DNA of 10,811 nt from Bacteroidota bacterium (GCA_028877005.1 JAGWPI010000177.1:1-10811), one strand, 5' to 3'. Positions 1-8,245 are shown, counted from the first letter of the stretch. Translations and numbers: made by a program. The notes: generated from the sequence alone by a model not told the origin.

Positions 1-2040
1 AAGCCACTACCTTCGGTTATAGAATGGTTAAATGATGACCAAGTGTTGTTGCTACAACGTGGCAATAAAACGGAAGATGCTCAAACGTTTTTGTATGATA
101 TTCCTTCCGGTAAAATGCTATCTTATACTGCACCTGCTCAGTTACAATTGGGCAAAAGGGTTACTGAAATGAACCACGATTTATATTTATTTATGAATGG
201 TACACCCATGCGTATTACCAATGATACTGCACAGGAACGCAATCCTACTTTCTCTCCTGATAGTAATTTTATTGCATATACTAAAAATAACAATTTATAC
301 AGTTACAACATTGCAAAAAAGAAGGAAACGCAATTAACTTTTGATGGTAATGCTACTACACTTAACGGTTTTGCTAGCTGGTTATATTTAGAAGAAATTT
401 ACGGAAGGCCCACACATTATCGTGCTTTTTGGTGGAGTCCGGATAGTAAAACCATTGCTTATGCCAGGTTTGATGAAAGTAAAGTACCTATGTTTCCTAT
501 ATACAGCAGTGAAGGCCAACATGGGTATTTAGAATATACCCGCTACCCGCAACCGGGTGATAAAAATCCTGAAGTGAAAATTGGTTTTGTTAATCCGAAT
601 GGTGGTAGTACCACATGGGCGCACTTTAATGAAAAGTACGATCAATATTTTGGATGGCCTATTTGGCGTAGTAGTAACAATAGTTTATGGTTACCCTGGA
701 TGAATCGTAAACAAGACAGTTTAATTATTTATGAAGTAAATACACAAACGGGTATCCGTAAACAGGTGTATACTGAAACCCAAAAAACTTGGATTGACTT
801 GGAAGATAGAGTAGGAGGGCGTATTAACTTTTTAAAAAACGGTAAAGGCTATATTGCACAAAGTGATAAAAGCGGTTGGAATATGCTGTATTTGTACAAT
901 ATGGATGGTACATTACAACATGCCATTACCAATGGTAATTTTACAGTTACCGGTATTGAATACATTGATGAAGCAAAACGAGTAATTTACTTTACTGCCC
1001 GTGGAATAGAAAATTCAACACGTATTGACTTATATAAAATTAGTTTAGATGGTGGCCAGCCTCAGCGCCTAACATTTGGTAATTACAGCCATAGCATCAA
1101 TTTTTCGCCCGGTGGTAAATATTTTATTACTACCTATAGTAATACAGCAACACCTACACGTATGGCATTGGTAGATGTGAATGGCAAAATAATTCAAGAA
1201 TTGGGTAATGCTAAAGGCCCTAATATGGATGACTTTGCAATTGCCAAAACAGAAATTATTCGTATTAAAAGTGCAGATGGTTTATTTGAATTACCGGCTT
1301 TGGTTACTTGGCCTACTCATTATGATAAAACAAAAAAATATCCAATGCTAATTAGTATTTATGGTGGACCTAATGCGGGAACTGTTTGGGATAGGTGGAA
1401 TTGGACGGCCAATAGAGAATTATTGGCACAAGAGGGATTAATACAAGTGGCCTTTGATCATAGAGCTAGTGGGCAGTTTGGAAAAGCCGGGGTAAACTAT
1501 TTATACCACAATTTAGGTTATTGGGAAATGGAAGATTACAGTACCATGGCCAAATGGTTTATTCAAAATGCCGGTGCCGATCCTGAACGGATTGGTATAA
1601 CCGGTTTTAGCTATGGTGGTTACATGACTTGTTATGCACTTACATATAAATCAGACGTGTTTACATATGGCATGGCAGGTGGTAGTGTGGTTGATTGGAG
1701 CCTATATGATACTCATTATACCGAACGTTATATGGGTACACCTAATGAAAATCCGGAAGGGTACAAAAAAAGCAGTGTACTTAGCTATATAGATCGTTAT
1801 AAAGGCATGTTGCAAATTGTACATGGCACCATGGATGATAATGTACACATGCAAAATAGCATGCAATTAATTAGTGCATTAGAAGATGCCAAAAAACCTT
1901 TTGAAATGATGTTATATCCGGGTGGTAGACATGGATGGCCCTATCTTCCTGCTAAGTGGGATGATTTTCAGAATTTAAAAACTAAGTTTATGTACAAATA
2001 TTTGTTGCGCAAACCAATACCGGATGGATTAATGCATTAA
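1..2040 (+). CDS. DPP IV-like S9B prolyl peptidase (5' partial)
   Basis: Serine exopeptidase of family S9B, which removes dipeptides (usually Xaa-Pro) from peptide N-termini; in Bacteroidota it is normally exported to the periplasm or cell surface. The frame is open from base 1, so the GTG at 43 is internal and the true start lies left of the window. 679 residues are visible against roughly 720-740 for the family, so only about 50 residues including any signal peptide are missing. Fragment residues 1 to about 420 form the DPPIV_N propeller. Its paired Glu at 131-132 (bases 391-396, in LEEIYG) match the Glu205/206 pair that binds the substrate N-terminus in human DPP4. The alpha/beta-hydrolase domain follows with a complete triad: Ser537 in GFSYGGY (1609-1611), Asp612 in HGTMDDNVH (1834-1836) and His644 in GGRHGW (1930-1932). 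The first Asp of the DD pair is assigned by analogy to DPP4 Asp708. It converges on the tricorn gene. Family is very likely; exact specificity is inferred. Confidence 0.93.
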   Translation, partial: KPLPSVIEWLNDDQVLLLQRGNKTEDAQTFLYDIPSGKMLSYTAPAQLQLGKRVTEMNHDLYLFMNGTPMRITNDTAQERNPTFSPDSNFIAYTKNNNLYSYNIAKKKETQLTFDGNATTLNGFASWLYLEEIYGRPTHYRAFWWSPDSKTIAYARFDESKVPMFPIYSSEGQHGYLEYTRYPQPGDKNPEVKIGFVNPNGGSTTWAHFNEKYDQYFGWPIWRSSNNSLWLPWMNRKQDSLIIYEVNTQTGIRKQVYTETQKTWIDLEDRVGGRINFLKNGKGYIAQSDKSGWNMLYLYNMDGTLQHAITNGNFTVTGIEYIDEAKRVIYFTARGIENSTRIDLYKISLDGGQPQRLTFGNYSHSINFSPGGKYFITTYSNTATPTRMALVDVNGKIIQELGNAKGPNMDDFAIAKTEIIRIKSADGLFELPALVTWPTHYDKTKKYPMLISIYGGPNAGTVWDRWNWTANRELLAQEGLIQVAFDHRASGQFGKAGVNYLYHNLGYWEMEDYSTMAKWFIQNAGADPERIGITGFSYGGYMTCYALTYKSDVFTYGMAGGSVVDWSLYDTHYTERYMGTPNENPEGYKKSSVLSYIDRYKGMLQIVHGTMDDNVHMQNSMQLISALEDAKKPFEMMLYPGGRHGWPYLPAKWDDFQNLKTKFMYKYLLRKPIPDGLMH

Positions 2041-2084
2041 TTATTTTCGCTACTTAATATAGAAATCTTATTGAATGTGCATTA

Positions 2085-2126
2085 TTTTAAAATGCCGCCT
2101 CAAATAGTTGAGGCGGCATTTTAAAA
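2085..2126. terminator. Perfect 19-bp hairpin, bidirectional terminator
   Basis: The arms 2085-2103 and 2108-2126 are exact reverse complements over 19 bp around a 4-nt loop (ATAG). The core is GC-rich (GCCGCCTC) and both outer ends are A/T runs, so an RNA from either strand ends in a U-containing 3' arm. It lies between the stop codons of the two convergent peptidase genes (2040 and 2148) and should terminate both. Confidence 0.9.
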
Positions 2127-2147
2127 CAACTATTTAACCAGCAGTTA

Positions 2148-5100
2148 TTATTGATTAACTGTTGTTTCTTTTAGCATTTCTTTTACTGCTGCTGCTAATT
2201 GATCGTCTTTTCCAAATAGTACATCATTGTAAGGATTGTCTACATCAATATCCGGATTGATTTGTAAATTTTCTGTAGGTCTTCCTTCTTTACCAATGGT
2301 GGCTATCATTGGAATACCAAAAACAATAGTGGGGTCAATTTGTGTTTCCCACCAAACTGCTGTACCTGTTCCCGGAACAGGTTTTCCAATTAATTTTCCA
2401 ATAGCATTGGCACGATACGCATAAGGGAATAAGAATGCATCGCTGTAATTGCTTTCGCTCATTAACACACAACTTGGTTTTGTCCATTTACCTGCAGGTT
2501 CGCCTCCTTCTGCTTTAAAACCATACGGTGCAAAACTTAGGTATTGTTTTCCTTTTAAAAAGGTTACCAAATCGTCATGTAGCCATCCGCCTCCGTTAAA
2601 TCGCGTATCAACAATTAATGCTTTTTTATTATAATTTTTACCCATCACCTTATCAAAAAATTCTCGATAACTGGCATCATTCATGCCTTGTATGTGCACA
2701 TAGCCTATTTGGCCGTTACTGAGTTTGTCAACCATTTCGGCCATTGTATTGGTCCAGCGTTTGTATAAAAGAGCATTTTCTTCGCCCACGGTTATGGGTT
2801 TAACTGTTTCTTCCCAAGTGGTTTGGGTAGCCGGATTATATAATTGTAGCAAAACATTTTTGCCTGCTTTTCTATTTAAAAAACTATTCCAATCGGAAGC
2901 ATCGGTTATATTTTCTCCATCAATAGCCATTATCTTATCGCCCGCTTTTATTTTGCTGGCCGCTTTATCAACCGGTCCCCCTTTTATTACTTCTGTAATT
3001 TCTAGTCCATTTCCACCTTTCATTTCATTGTAAAATAAACCCAATGAAGCAGTATTATCACCATCGGGATTACGCGGTGTATAACGGCCACCCGTATGCG
3101 ATGCATTTAATTCGCCCAGCAATTCACTCAGTAATTCCTGAAAGTCGTAGTTATTGTTGATGTGTAGTAAAAAACGTGCATAATCTGCTTTATACATAGT
3201 CCAGTTAACACCATGCAATTTGGGATCGTAAAATTTCTTTTGTACTTGTCGCCACGCATGTTCAAAAATATATGCACGCTCACCGGCAGTATTCAAAATC
3301 ATTTCACCATTAATGGTAACTGGGCTTATCTTGCCGTTATCAACATCTACTTTCATTAGTTTGCCTCCTCCTAATACAAATAGTTGTTTACCGTCTTTGC
3401 TTAGCTCCATGTTACCACCACTGCTTAATTTAGTTAACAGTTTCATTTCTTTGGTACGGGTATCCATTTGCCATAAATCGGCACCCTGTTCAAAGCGCGC
3501 TAATAAAAATAATTTACTGCCATCTGCAGATAACTTATAATCATCTAAATTCAAAGATGAATTGGTTAATCTTACTTTTTGATGGTCTAGATTACTAAAA
3601 GTTAATACTGTATTTTCTTTCTTTTTGGTAGTATCCTTATTTTCTTTTTCTTTAAGTAATGTGGCATCTTCTTTATTTAAATTAAATTGGTCATAAGCTG
3701 TTTTATCGAAGAATAGTGCATATACATCGGCTTCTTTTGGTCCTTGAATTGCTAATGAACGTTTTCCTTCTTTATCAGATGTAAAAAGTAATGCTTTACC
3801 ACCCATTGCCCATTGCTGCCTATTATTGCTAAAACCACTTTGTGTAACATCAGTACCCATTGTATCTGTACCATCTGCTTTAAAAACCATTATAGCGCCG
3901 CCACTTAATCCAAAAACACCTTTACTACTTCTAACGGCTATCCATTTGCTATCCGGGCTCCACTCATAACGCTGATCACCGTCACTGTATGAAAAATTTT
4001 GTCCAGCCGGTAAAATAGTGGTGCTTGTTTTGGTGGCAATATCAAATACCTTAAGTGTATTTCGTTCTTCTAAGTAGGCAATTTTTTTGCCATCGGGTGA
4101 AGGCATGGGTTGAAACTCTTCTTTTTCTGTTGCAATGATTGGTTCCTCTTTAATTAAAGTGGAGGCATAAAAATAAGGTTCATCTTTTTGTACAATAGTA
4201 GCTTTTATGATATCCCAGCTGTTACCTCTTTCTGCGGCATAATAAAGGCTTCTGCCATCGGGCGCAAACACAACCATTCTTTCTTGTTGTGGGGTATTGG
4301 TAATACGTTTGGTATAACTGCCATCTGTACTGGTAACAAATACTTCACCTCTAAAAACAAACGCAATCTCCTTCCCGTTAGGTGATACACTCATTTCAGT
4401 AGCGCCGCCATTTATAGTAATATTTTTTTCTACATTACCCCTAGTATCTGCATTAATGATGATGTTTACTTTTTCAGGTTTAGCATTGGGTTTTAATGTA
4501 TAAATTTCACCATTCCAGGAAAAACATAAGGTATTGTTATTAGAACGTGAAAGATGCCTAACCGGATAATCTTTAAAGTCGGTGAGTTGTTGTTCTGCAA
4601 TTTTTAATTGCAAGGGCATTTTGTAAATATTTTGAGTGCCATTTTTTTCGCTTAAATAATAAACATATTGGTTATCGGCTGAAAAAATGGGTTCTCTGTC
4701 TTCGCCGTTAAAACTGGTTAATTTTTTGTAATTATTGGTTTGGAAATTATATAACCAAATATCGCGTGTTACACTACTGGTGTGGTGTTTACGCCAAGGA
4801 TCTTCATATCCTTTTCTATCTTGAAATACGATTTCTTTACCATCATTACTATAATGTACATTTTCTGTTCCTGCTGTGTTTAATAATATATTTCTGCCAC
4901 CATTTACAGGCACTTGATATAATTTGAGAAATAAAGCTTTTTGTGGAAAGCGAACAGATGTATTTAAATCATTTCTACCACTTCCAAAAATAACTTTACT
5001 GTTATCGGGTGAAAAGTCCCAAGGAAAATCATTGGCTGAATTATAAGTAAGGCGTTTTGCTTCGCCACCATTGGCCGGCATTACAAATACATCAAAATTA

Positions 5101-5360
5101 CCATAACGGTCAGAGGCAAAAGCAATACTTTTTCCATCATGACTCCAAACCGGCATTTCTTCTTGCGATTCATTTAGGGTTAAGGGAATTGCAGTACCAC
5201 CGGTGCTAGGTACACTGTATAAATCACCTTTATAACCAAATACAATGGTATTACCATCTGGACTAATAGCCGGATAGCGCAACCATAAAGGTGGATTGCT
5301 TTGTGCATTGGCAATTATGCTGCCATAAAGCAGTATCCAAAAAAAAATTAATTTCTGCAT
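2148..5360 (-). CDS. Secreted tricorn-type protease (S41B)
   Basis: Large serine protease of the tricorn family, which cuts oligopeptides into short peptides. Archaeal tricorn acts in the cytosol, but this one begins with a signal peptide (residues about 1-19: MQKL, a hydrophobic core, then ANAQ), so it probably works in the periplasm. I chose the ATG at 5358-5360. An in-frame ATG at 5477 would add 39 residues before the signal peptide and overlap the divergent gene. The result is 1070 residues, close to Thermoplasma tricorn. Order: two beta-propellers with PD40-like repeats (about 20-330 and 330-690), a Lys/Glu-rich linker at about 569-585, a helical C1 region (about 695-757), a PDZ domain (about 770-845) and the C2 catalytic domain. 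Catalytic residues are all present: Ser754-His755 (in NASHTGG, codons 3096-3101), Ser973-Asp974 (in NYSDAF, 2439-2444) and Glu1030 (in PTENLQ, 2271-2273). They correspond to Ser745, His746, Ser965, Asp966 and Glu1023 of the archaeal enzyme. Confidence 0.94.
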   Translation of the reverse strand: MQKLIFFWILLYGSIIANAQSNPPLWLRYPAISPDGNTIVFGYKGDLYSVPSTGGTAIPLTLNESQEEMPVWSHDGKSIAFASDRYGNFDVFVMPANGGEAKRLTYNSANDFPWDFSPDNSKVIFGSGRNDLNTSVRFPQKALFLKLYQVPVNGGRNILLNTAGTENVHYSNDGKEIVFQDRKGYEDPWRKHHTSSVTRDIWLYNFQTNNYKKLTSFNGEDREPIFSADNQYVYYLSEKNGTQNIYKMPLQLKIAEQQLTDFKDYPVRHLSRSNNNTLCFSWNGEIYTLKPNAKPEKVNIIINADTRGNVEKNITINGGATEMSVSPNGKEIAFVFRGEVFVTSTDGSYTKRITNTPQQERMVVFAPDGRSLYYAAERGNSWDIIKATIVQKDEPYFYASTLIKEEPIIATEKEEFQPMPSPDGKKIAYLEERNTLKVFDIATKTSTTILPAGQNFSYSDGDQRYEWSPDSKWIAVRSSKGVFGLSGGAIMVFKADGTDTMGTDVTQSGFSNNRQQWAMGGKALLFTSDKEGKRSLAIQGPKEADVYALFFDKTAYDQFNLNKEDATLLKEKENKDTTKKKENTVLTFSNLDHQKVRLTNSSLNLDDYKLSADGSKLFLLARFEQGADLWQMDTRTKEMKLLTKLSSGGNMELSKDGKQLFVLGGGKLMKVDVDNGKISPVTINGEMILNTAGERAYIFEHAWRQVQKKFYDPKLHGVNWTMYKADYARFLLHINNNYDFQELLSELLGELNASHTGGRYTPRNPDGDNTASLGLFYNEMKGGNGLEITEVIKGGPVDKAASKIKAGDKIMAIDGENITDASDWNSFLNRKAGKNVLLQLYNPATQTTWEETVKPITVGEENALLYKRWTNTMAEMVDKLSNGQIGYVHIQGMNDASYREFFDKVMGKNYNKKALIVDTRFNGGGWLHDDLVTFLKGKQYLSFAPYGFKAEGGEPAGKWTKPSCVLMSESNYSDAFLFPYAYRANAIGKLIGKPVPGTGTAVWWETQIDPTIVFGIPMIATIGKEGRPTENLQINPDIDVDNPYNDVLFGKDDQLAAAVKEMLKETTVNQ

Positions 5361-5407
5361 AGCATTTCGGTTTATTTTTATCAAAGCAATAAAGATAATT
5401 ATCTGAA
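5361..5407. promoter_or_regulatory. Short divergent promoter region
   Basis: Only 47 bases separate the start of the leftward tricorn gene from the start of the rightward M23-like gene, so promoters for both must lie here or reach into coding sequence. On the minus strand TATCTTTA (5397 down to 5390) differs by one base from the Bacteroidota -7 consensus TAnnTTTG and sits about 30 bases upstream of the tricorn ATG. No matching -33 TTTG was found, and no clear plus-strand box was seen. Confidence 0.3.
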
Positions 5408-6115
5408 ATGGATGCACTATCAGAATTTTATGAACGGATAGCTGAACAACAAAATGAACCGGCTTTTGTGGTGCCATTTGATGCCCATACCGATAGTATT
5501 GTGGCCATGGATTTTACTGCTAACAATGTTATTTGGACTAATGAGGTGGTGAATGATGTACAAATATTTACAAAAACTGTACAAGGAATTTTGCAAAAAG
5601 CCCATGCCAAATATGGGATAGGTGGTTATTTAGAACATAGAAATATTTATGCCAGAAGTCAGGTATTTGATGCTGCTGAACCCCGGCGCATACATTTGGG
5701 TATTGATATTTGGGGAGAAGCACAAACACCCGTTATGGCACCTGTTGCAGGTACTGTTCATAGTTTTGCTTTTAATAATGCTTATGGCGATTATGGTGCT
5801 ACCATTATTTTACAACATGAACTTAAAGGCTTGCGTTTTTTTAGTTTGTATGGTCACCTTGCATTAGCAAGTATTCAAAATTTGAAAGAAGGGCAATGCA
5901 TAGATAGGGGAGCCATATTTGCTTGGTTAGGAATGCCGGAAGAGAATGGCTTTTGGCCGCCCCATTTACACTTTCAGTTAATATTGAATATGGAGAACTT
6001 CCGTGGTGATTATCCGGGAGTTTGTGCTGCCTCTCAATTAGAACATTATGCACAAAATTGCCCAAATCCTGAGGTAATTTTGCAAATGCGGCCCTATGCC
6101 ATAGCTAATTTTTAA
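5408..6115 (+). CDS. M23-fold metallopeptidase-like protein, no signal peptide
   Basis: 235 residues with an LytM/M23 domain at about 85-200. All five residues of the M23 active site are present: His96 and Asp100 (HLGID), His150 (YGH), and His186 and His188 (HLH). By analogy to LytM, His96, Asp100 and His188 bind zinc, and His150 and His186 assist catalysis. M23 enzymes normally cut peptidoglycan cross-bridges outside the cytoplasm. This protein instead starts with a polar, acidic N-terminus (MDALSEFYERIAEQQ) and shows no signal peptide or membrane segment, so it is probably cytoplasmic. The stretches YGATIILQHEL, WPPHLHFQLIL and GDYPGV resemble, from memory, the M23-like module found between a kinase-like domain and a class III aminotransferase in some fusion proteins. 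Substrate is unknown and it may not be a cell-wall hydrolase. It starts 47 bases from the divergent tricorn gene and may be co-transcribed with the small gene 35 bases downstream. Confidence 0.85.
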   Translation: MDALSEFYERIAEQQNEPAFVVPFDAHTDSIVAMDFTANNVIWTNEVVNDVQIFTKTVQGILQKAHAKYGIGGYLEHRNIYARSQVFDAAEPRRIHLGIDIWGEAQTPVMAPVAGTVHSFAFNNAYGDYGATIILQHELKGLRFFSLYGHLALASIQNLKEGQCIDRGAIFAWLGMPEENGFWPPHLHFQLILNMENFRGDYPGVCAASQLEHYAQNCPNPEVILQMRPYAIANF

Positions 6116-6126
6116 ATTGTTCTGTT

Positions 6127-6134
6127 TAAATTTG
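6127..6134 (+). promoter_or_regulatory. Putative -7 box for the small membrane protein
   Basis: TAAATTTG matches the Bacteroidota -7 consensus TAnnTTTG exactly and lies 16 bases before the ATG at 6151. No TTTG is seen at the expected -33 position. Such a box occurs by chance about once per 2 kb per strand in DNA this AT-rich, so the placement is suggestive only. Confidence 0.35.
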
Positions 6135-6150
6135 CACCAAAACAATCTAC

Positions 6151-6315
6151 ATGTCACAACAAATACATCAAGAAGATACCAAAAAATTTACCCTTACCAT
6201 TTTCTTGTCTTTTGCCGTTGTATTCTGCTTTTTGGTGCTTATGGCGCAATGCAAAGGCCCTTATCATCCCCCTACCTCACATGCGGTTACAGAACATTCT
6301 GCATCGCATGAATAA
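6151..6315 (+). CDS. Small single-pass membrane protein, unknown function
   Basis: A 54-residue reading frame from ATG 6151 to TAA 6313-6315. It begins with a polar stretch (MSQQIHQEDTKK), continues with one strongly hydrophobic segment at about residues 13-32 (FTLTIFLSFAVVFCFLVLMA), and ends in a short tail with Cys34, a GPYHPP turn and five His in the last 16 residues. The two Lys just before the hydrophobic segment suggest the N-terminus stays in the cytoplasm, with the His-rich tail in the periplasm. I do not recognise the family and assign no function. It follows the M23-like gene by 35 bases and ends 9 bases before the convergent amidotransferase gene. The membrane-protein pattern and tight fit between neighbours favour a real gene, but nothing here proves translation. 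The His/Cys content could bind metal, which is a guess. Confidence 0.65.
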   Translation: MSQQIHQEDTKKFTLTIFLSFAVVFCFLVLMAQCKGPYHPPTSHAVTEHSASHE

Positions 6316-6324
6316 ATTGTAGCA

Positions 6325-7032
6325 TCAAATAGCAAACAAATCATTATTTGTTGCAAAAAAGTTTTCCAGCAATTGGCTAAGAAAAGGCATTTGGTGGGGC
6401 AAATATTTTTCTGTTTGTTTAATAATACTATGTTCTGTTTGAATAAAAGGGGCATTTACCAGTTCATGTTTACCATGTTGTAACATTTGTAATAATAAAT
6501 GCATGTCTATTTCCGGATGAAATTGCAAAGCTAAAACATGGTTTTTGTAAATAAATCCTTGTTGAGAGCATGCATCAGAATGAAAAAGTGCTATAGCTTG
6601 GTGGGGAAGGTCAAATGTATCGCCATGCCAGTGAAAAGCATAAAAGGGATGTGGCAGTGTGTTTGCCAGCGTGTGTGTGGAGGAGGCATATATTGGCCAC
6701 CATCCAATTTCTTGTTGAACATGTGCATACACACCTGCGCCTAAAACAGCGGCAATTAGTTGGCTACCTAAACAAATACCTATTACTTTTTTATGGTTAA
6801 GTATGGCCTGTTCAATACATATTTTTTCGGCAACCAACCATTTAAATTTTTTTTCCTGATAAACACCCATTGGCCCACCCATAACAATCAGTATATCATA
6901 TGCATCCGGACTTGGAAAATTGTCTTCATTAAACACACGGGTGATGTGAACATGATGACCCATATTTTTCGCCCAAAGCAGTAAGCTGCCCGGATTTTCA
7001 AAAGAAACATGTTGTATGAAATGAACCCGCAT
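6325..7032 (-). CDS. Stand-alone class I glutamine amidotransferase
   Basis: 235-residue cytosolic protein of the class I (GMP synthase-type) glutamine amidotransferase fold, which releases ammonia from glutamine or hydrolyses related gamma-glutamyl bonds. The triad is complete: nucleophile Cys87 in GICLGSQ (codon 6772-6774), and His172 and Glu174 in FHPE. MGGPMGVY at 51-58 is the usual oxyanion-side glycine loop, and EIGWWPI at 108-114 matches the family's EIGW motif. No synthase domain is fused and no synthase gene is nearby, so the ammonia acceptor cannot be read from context. Related stand-alone proteins are annotated only as type 1 glutamine amidotransferase. The start ATG (7030-7032) is the first in frame. 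The gene is divergent from ruvB and convergent with the small membrane-protein gene, with no room for a terminator in the 9-base gap. Confidence 0.9.
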   Translation of the reverse strand: MRVHFIQHVSFENPGSLLLWAKNMGHHVHITRVFNEDNFPSPDAYDILIVMGGPMGVYQEKKFKWLVAEKICIEQAILNHKKVIGICLGSQLIAAVLGAGVYAHVQQEIGWWPIYASSTHTLANTLPHPFYAFHWHGDTFDLPHQAIALFHSDACSQQGFIYKNHVLALQFHPEIDMHLLLQMLQHGKHELVNAPFIQTEHSIIKQTEKYLPHQMPFLSQLLENFFATNNDLFAI

Positions 7033-7050
7033 ACCTTCGTAGCTATTGTT

Positions 7051-7082
7051 TTTGTAGTTTTACCAATAAATTGTTACCTTTT
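7051..7082 (+). promoter_or_regulatory. Candidate ruvB promoter
   Basis: TTTG at 7051-7054 and TACCTTTT at 7075-7082 are separated by 20 bases. This fits the Bacteroidota -33 TTTG / -7 TAnnTTTG layout with one mismatch in the last base. Transcription would begin near 7090, leaving a leader of about 70 bases before the ATG at 7161. The leader includes an 11-base palindrome (7107-7117, CTGTT-T-AACAG) whose role is unknown. Confidence 0.45.
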
Positions 7083-7160
7083 AAAAACTGTTACATTGGT
7101 TAAAGGCTGTTTAACAGACAATACACAATCATTTCATAAAATTATTGCATCATACACACA

Positions 7161-8195
7161 ATGTCAAATCCTAATTTAGATAGTAGTAAAGAACAATTAA
7201 ACCAGGCAGATAAAGAATTTGAAAATACCATTAGGCCCAAAGAGCTGGATGATTTTTCAGGACAACCGCAGCTAATTGAAAATCTGATTATTTTTATTAA
7301 AGCTGCCAAAATTAGGGGAGAAGCATTAGATCATATTCTTTTTCATGGTCCGCCAGGGTTAGGAAAAACTACTTTAAGCCGTATTGTTGCCAATGAATTA
7401 GGGGTAAATATTCGAGAAACCAGCGGTCCGGTTATTGAGAAACCTGGCGATTTAGCCGGATTATTAACCAATTTAGAGCCAAATGATGTATTGTTTATTG
7501 ATGAAATACATCGGCTGAGTACAGTAGTAGAGGAATATTTGTATGCAGCCATGGAAGATTTTAGGATTGATATTATGATTGATAGTGGGCCTAATGCCAG
7601 AAGTATACAATTGAATATTAATCCCTTTACGTTGGTAGGGGCCACTACCAGAAGCGGGTTATTAACAGCCCCATTATTATCGCGTTTTGGTATTAAATCG
7701 CGCTTAGAATATTATAATGCTGCAACCTTACAAACCATTATACAACGCAGTGCAGCTATACTTAATGTGTCTATTTCTAAGGATGCAGCCGGAGAAATAG
7801 CACGTCGTAGCCGAGGTACTCCAAGAATTGCCAACGGTCTGTTACGCCGTGTTCGCGATTTTGCACAAGTGTTAAATGATGGTGTAATTGATATGGGAAT
7901 TACCCAACACGCATTAAAGGCATTGAATGTAGATGAGTATGGGTTAGATGAAATGGATAACAGAATTTTGTTAACCATTATTGAAAAATTTAAAGGTGGG
8001 CCGGTAGGTATTACTACTATAGCTACAGCTGTTGGTGAGGAATCGGGCACTATTGAAGAAGTATATGAGCCATTCTTAATTCAGGAAGGTTTTTTGCAAC
8101 GAACGCCCAGAGGCAGAGAGGTTACTGCCAAAGCCTACCAACATTTGGGTAAACATAAACCACGAGGTGAACAAACAGGGCTATTTAATGAATAA
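7161..8195 (+). CDS. ruvB: Holliday junction branch migration helicase RuvB
   Basis: ATPase motor that, with RuvA, drives branch migration of Holliday junctions during recombinational repair. 344 residues, the normal length. Seen in order: the RuvB N-terminal signature [12 protein letters not shown] (24-35), Walker [10 protein letters not shown] (63-71), Walker B DEIH (114-117), sensor 1 GATTR (160-164), arginine finger Arg175 in LLSRFG, sensor 2 in RGTPRIAN (Arg222), and a C-terminal winged-helix domain (about 270-335) with KFKGGPVGI and the basic TPRGRE. All catalytic motifs are intact. The ATG at 7161 gives a short polar N-terminal extension of about 20 residues before the conserved core, which is common in this family. 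It stands alone here: ruvA and ruvC are not in the window, unlike the enterobacterial ruvAB operon. It ends at a hairpin terminator that starts one base after its stop codon. Confidence 0.98.
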   Translation: MSNPNLDSSKEQLNQADKEFENTIRPKELDDFSGQPQLIENLIIFIKAAKIRGEALDHILFHGPPGLGKTTLSRIVANELGVNIRETSGPVIEKPGDLAGLLTNLEPNDVLFIDEIHRLSTVVEEYLYAAMEDFRIDIMIDSGPNARSIQLNINPFTLVGATTRSGLLTAPLLSRFGIKSRLEYYNAATLQTIIQRSAAILNVSISKDAAGEIARRSRGTPRIANGLLRRVRDFAQVLNDGVIDMGITQHALKALNVDEYGLDEMDNRILLTIIEKFKGGPVGITTIATAVGEESGTIEEVYEPFLIQEGFLQRTPRGREVTAKAYQHLGKHKPRGEQTGLFNE

Positions 8196-8226
8196 AAAAA
8201 TGCCGCATAAATTACGCGGCATTTTT
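8196..8226. terminator. Hairpin terminator shared by ruvB and response regulator
   Basis: The arms 8196-8206 and 8216-8226 (AAAAATGCCGC and its exact complement) form an 11-bp stem with a 9-nt loop. The RNA of either strand ends the stem in a run of U, so it should work for ruvB (stop at 8195) and for the convergent response regulator (stop at 8246). The arms contain the same 10-base core as the terminator at 2085-2126. Confidence 0.88.
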
Positions 8227-8245
8227 AATAGAAATAATCAGTTCA

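Noticed and set aside
43..45. GTG as start of the DPP IV-like gene
   Set aside because: The frame is open to base 1 and the upstream residues read like propeller sequence; the gene is cut by the window edge.
2236..4390. Several plus- and minus-strand frames of 60-100 residues inside the tricorn gene
   Set aside because: They are shadows of a long conserved coding frame, with no domains or start signals of their own.
5361..5477. Extended N-terminus of the tricorn protein (ATG at 5477)
   Set aside because: It would put 39 residues before a clear signal peptide and overlap the divergent M23-like gene by 70 bases. The ATG at 5358-5360 fits the signal peptide and family length.
6117..6311. 64-residue frame from 6117
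   Set aside because: It overlaps the 6151-6315 gene in another frame and lacks its coherent hydrophobic segment and polar ends; the 6151 frame is far more protein-like.
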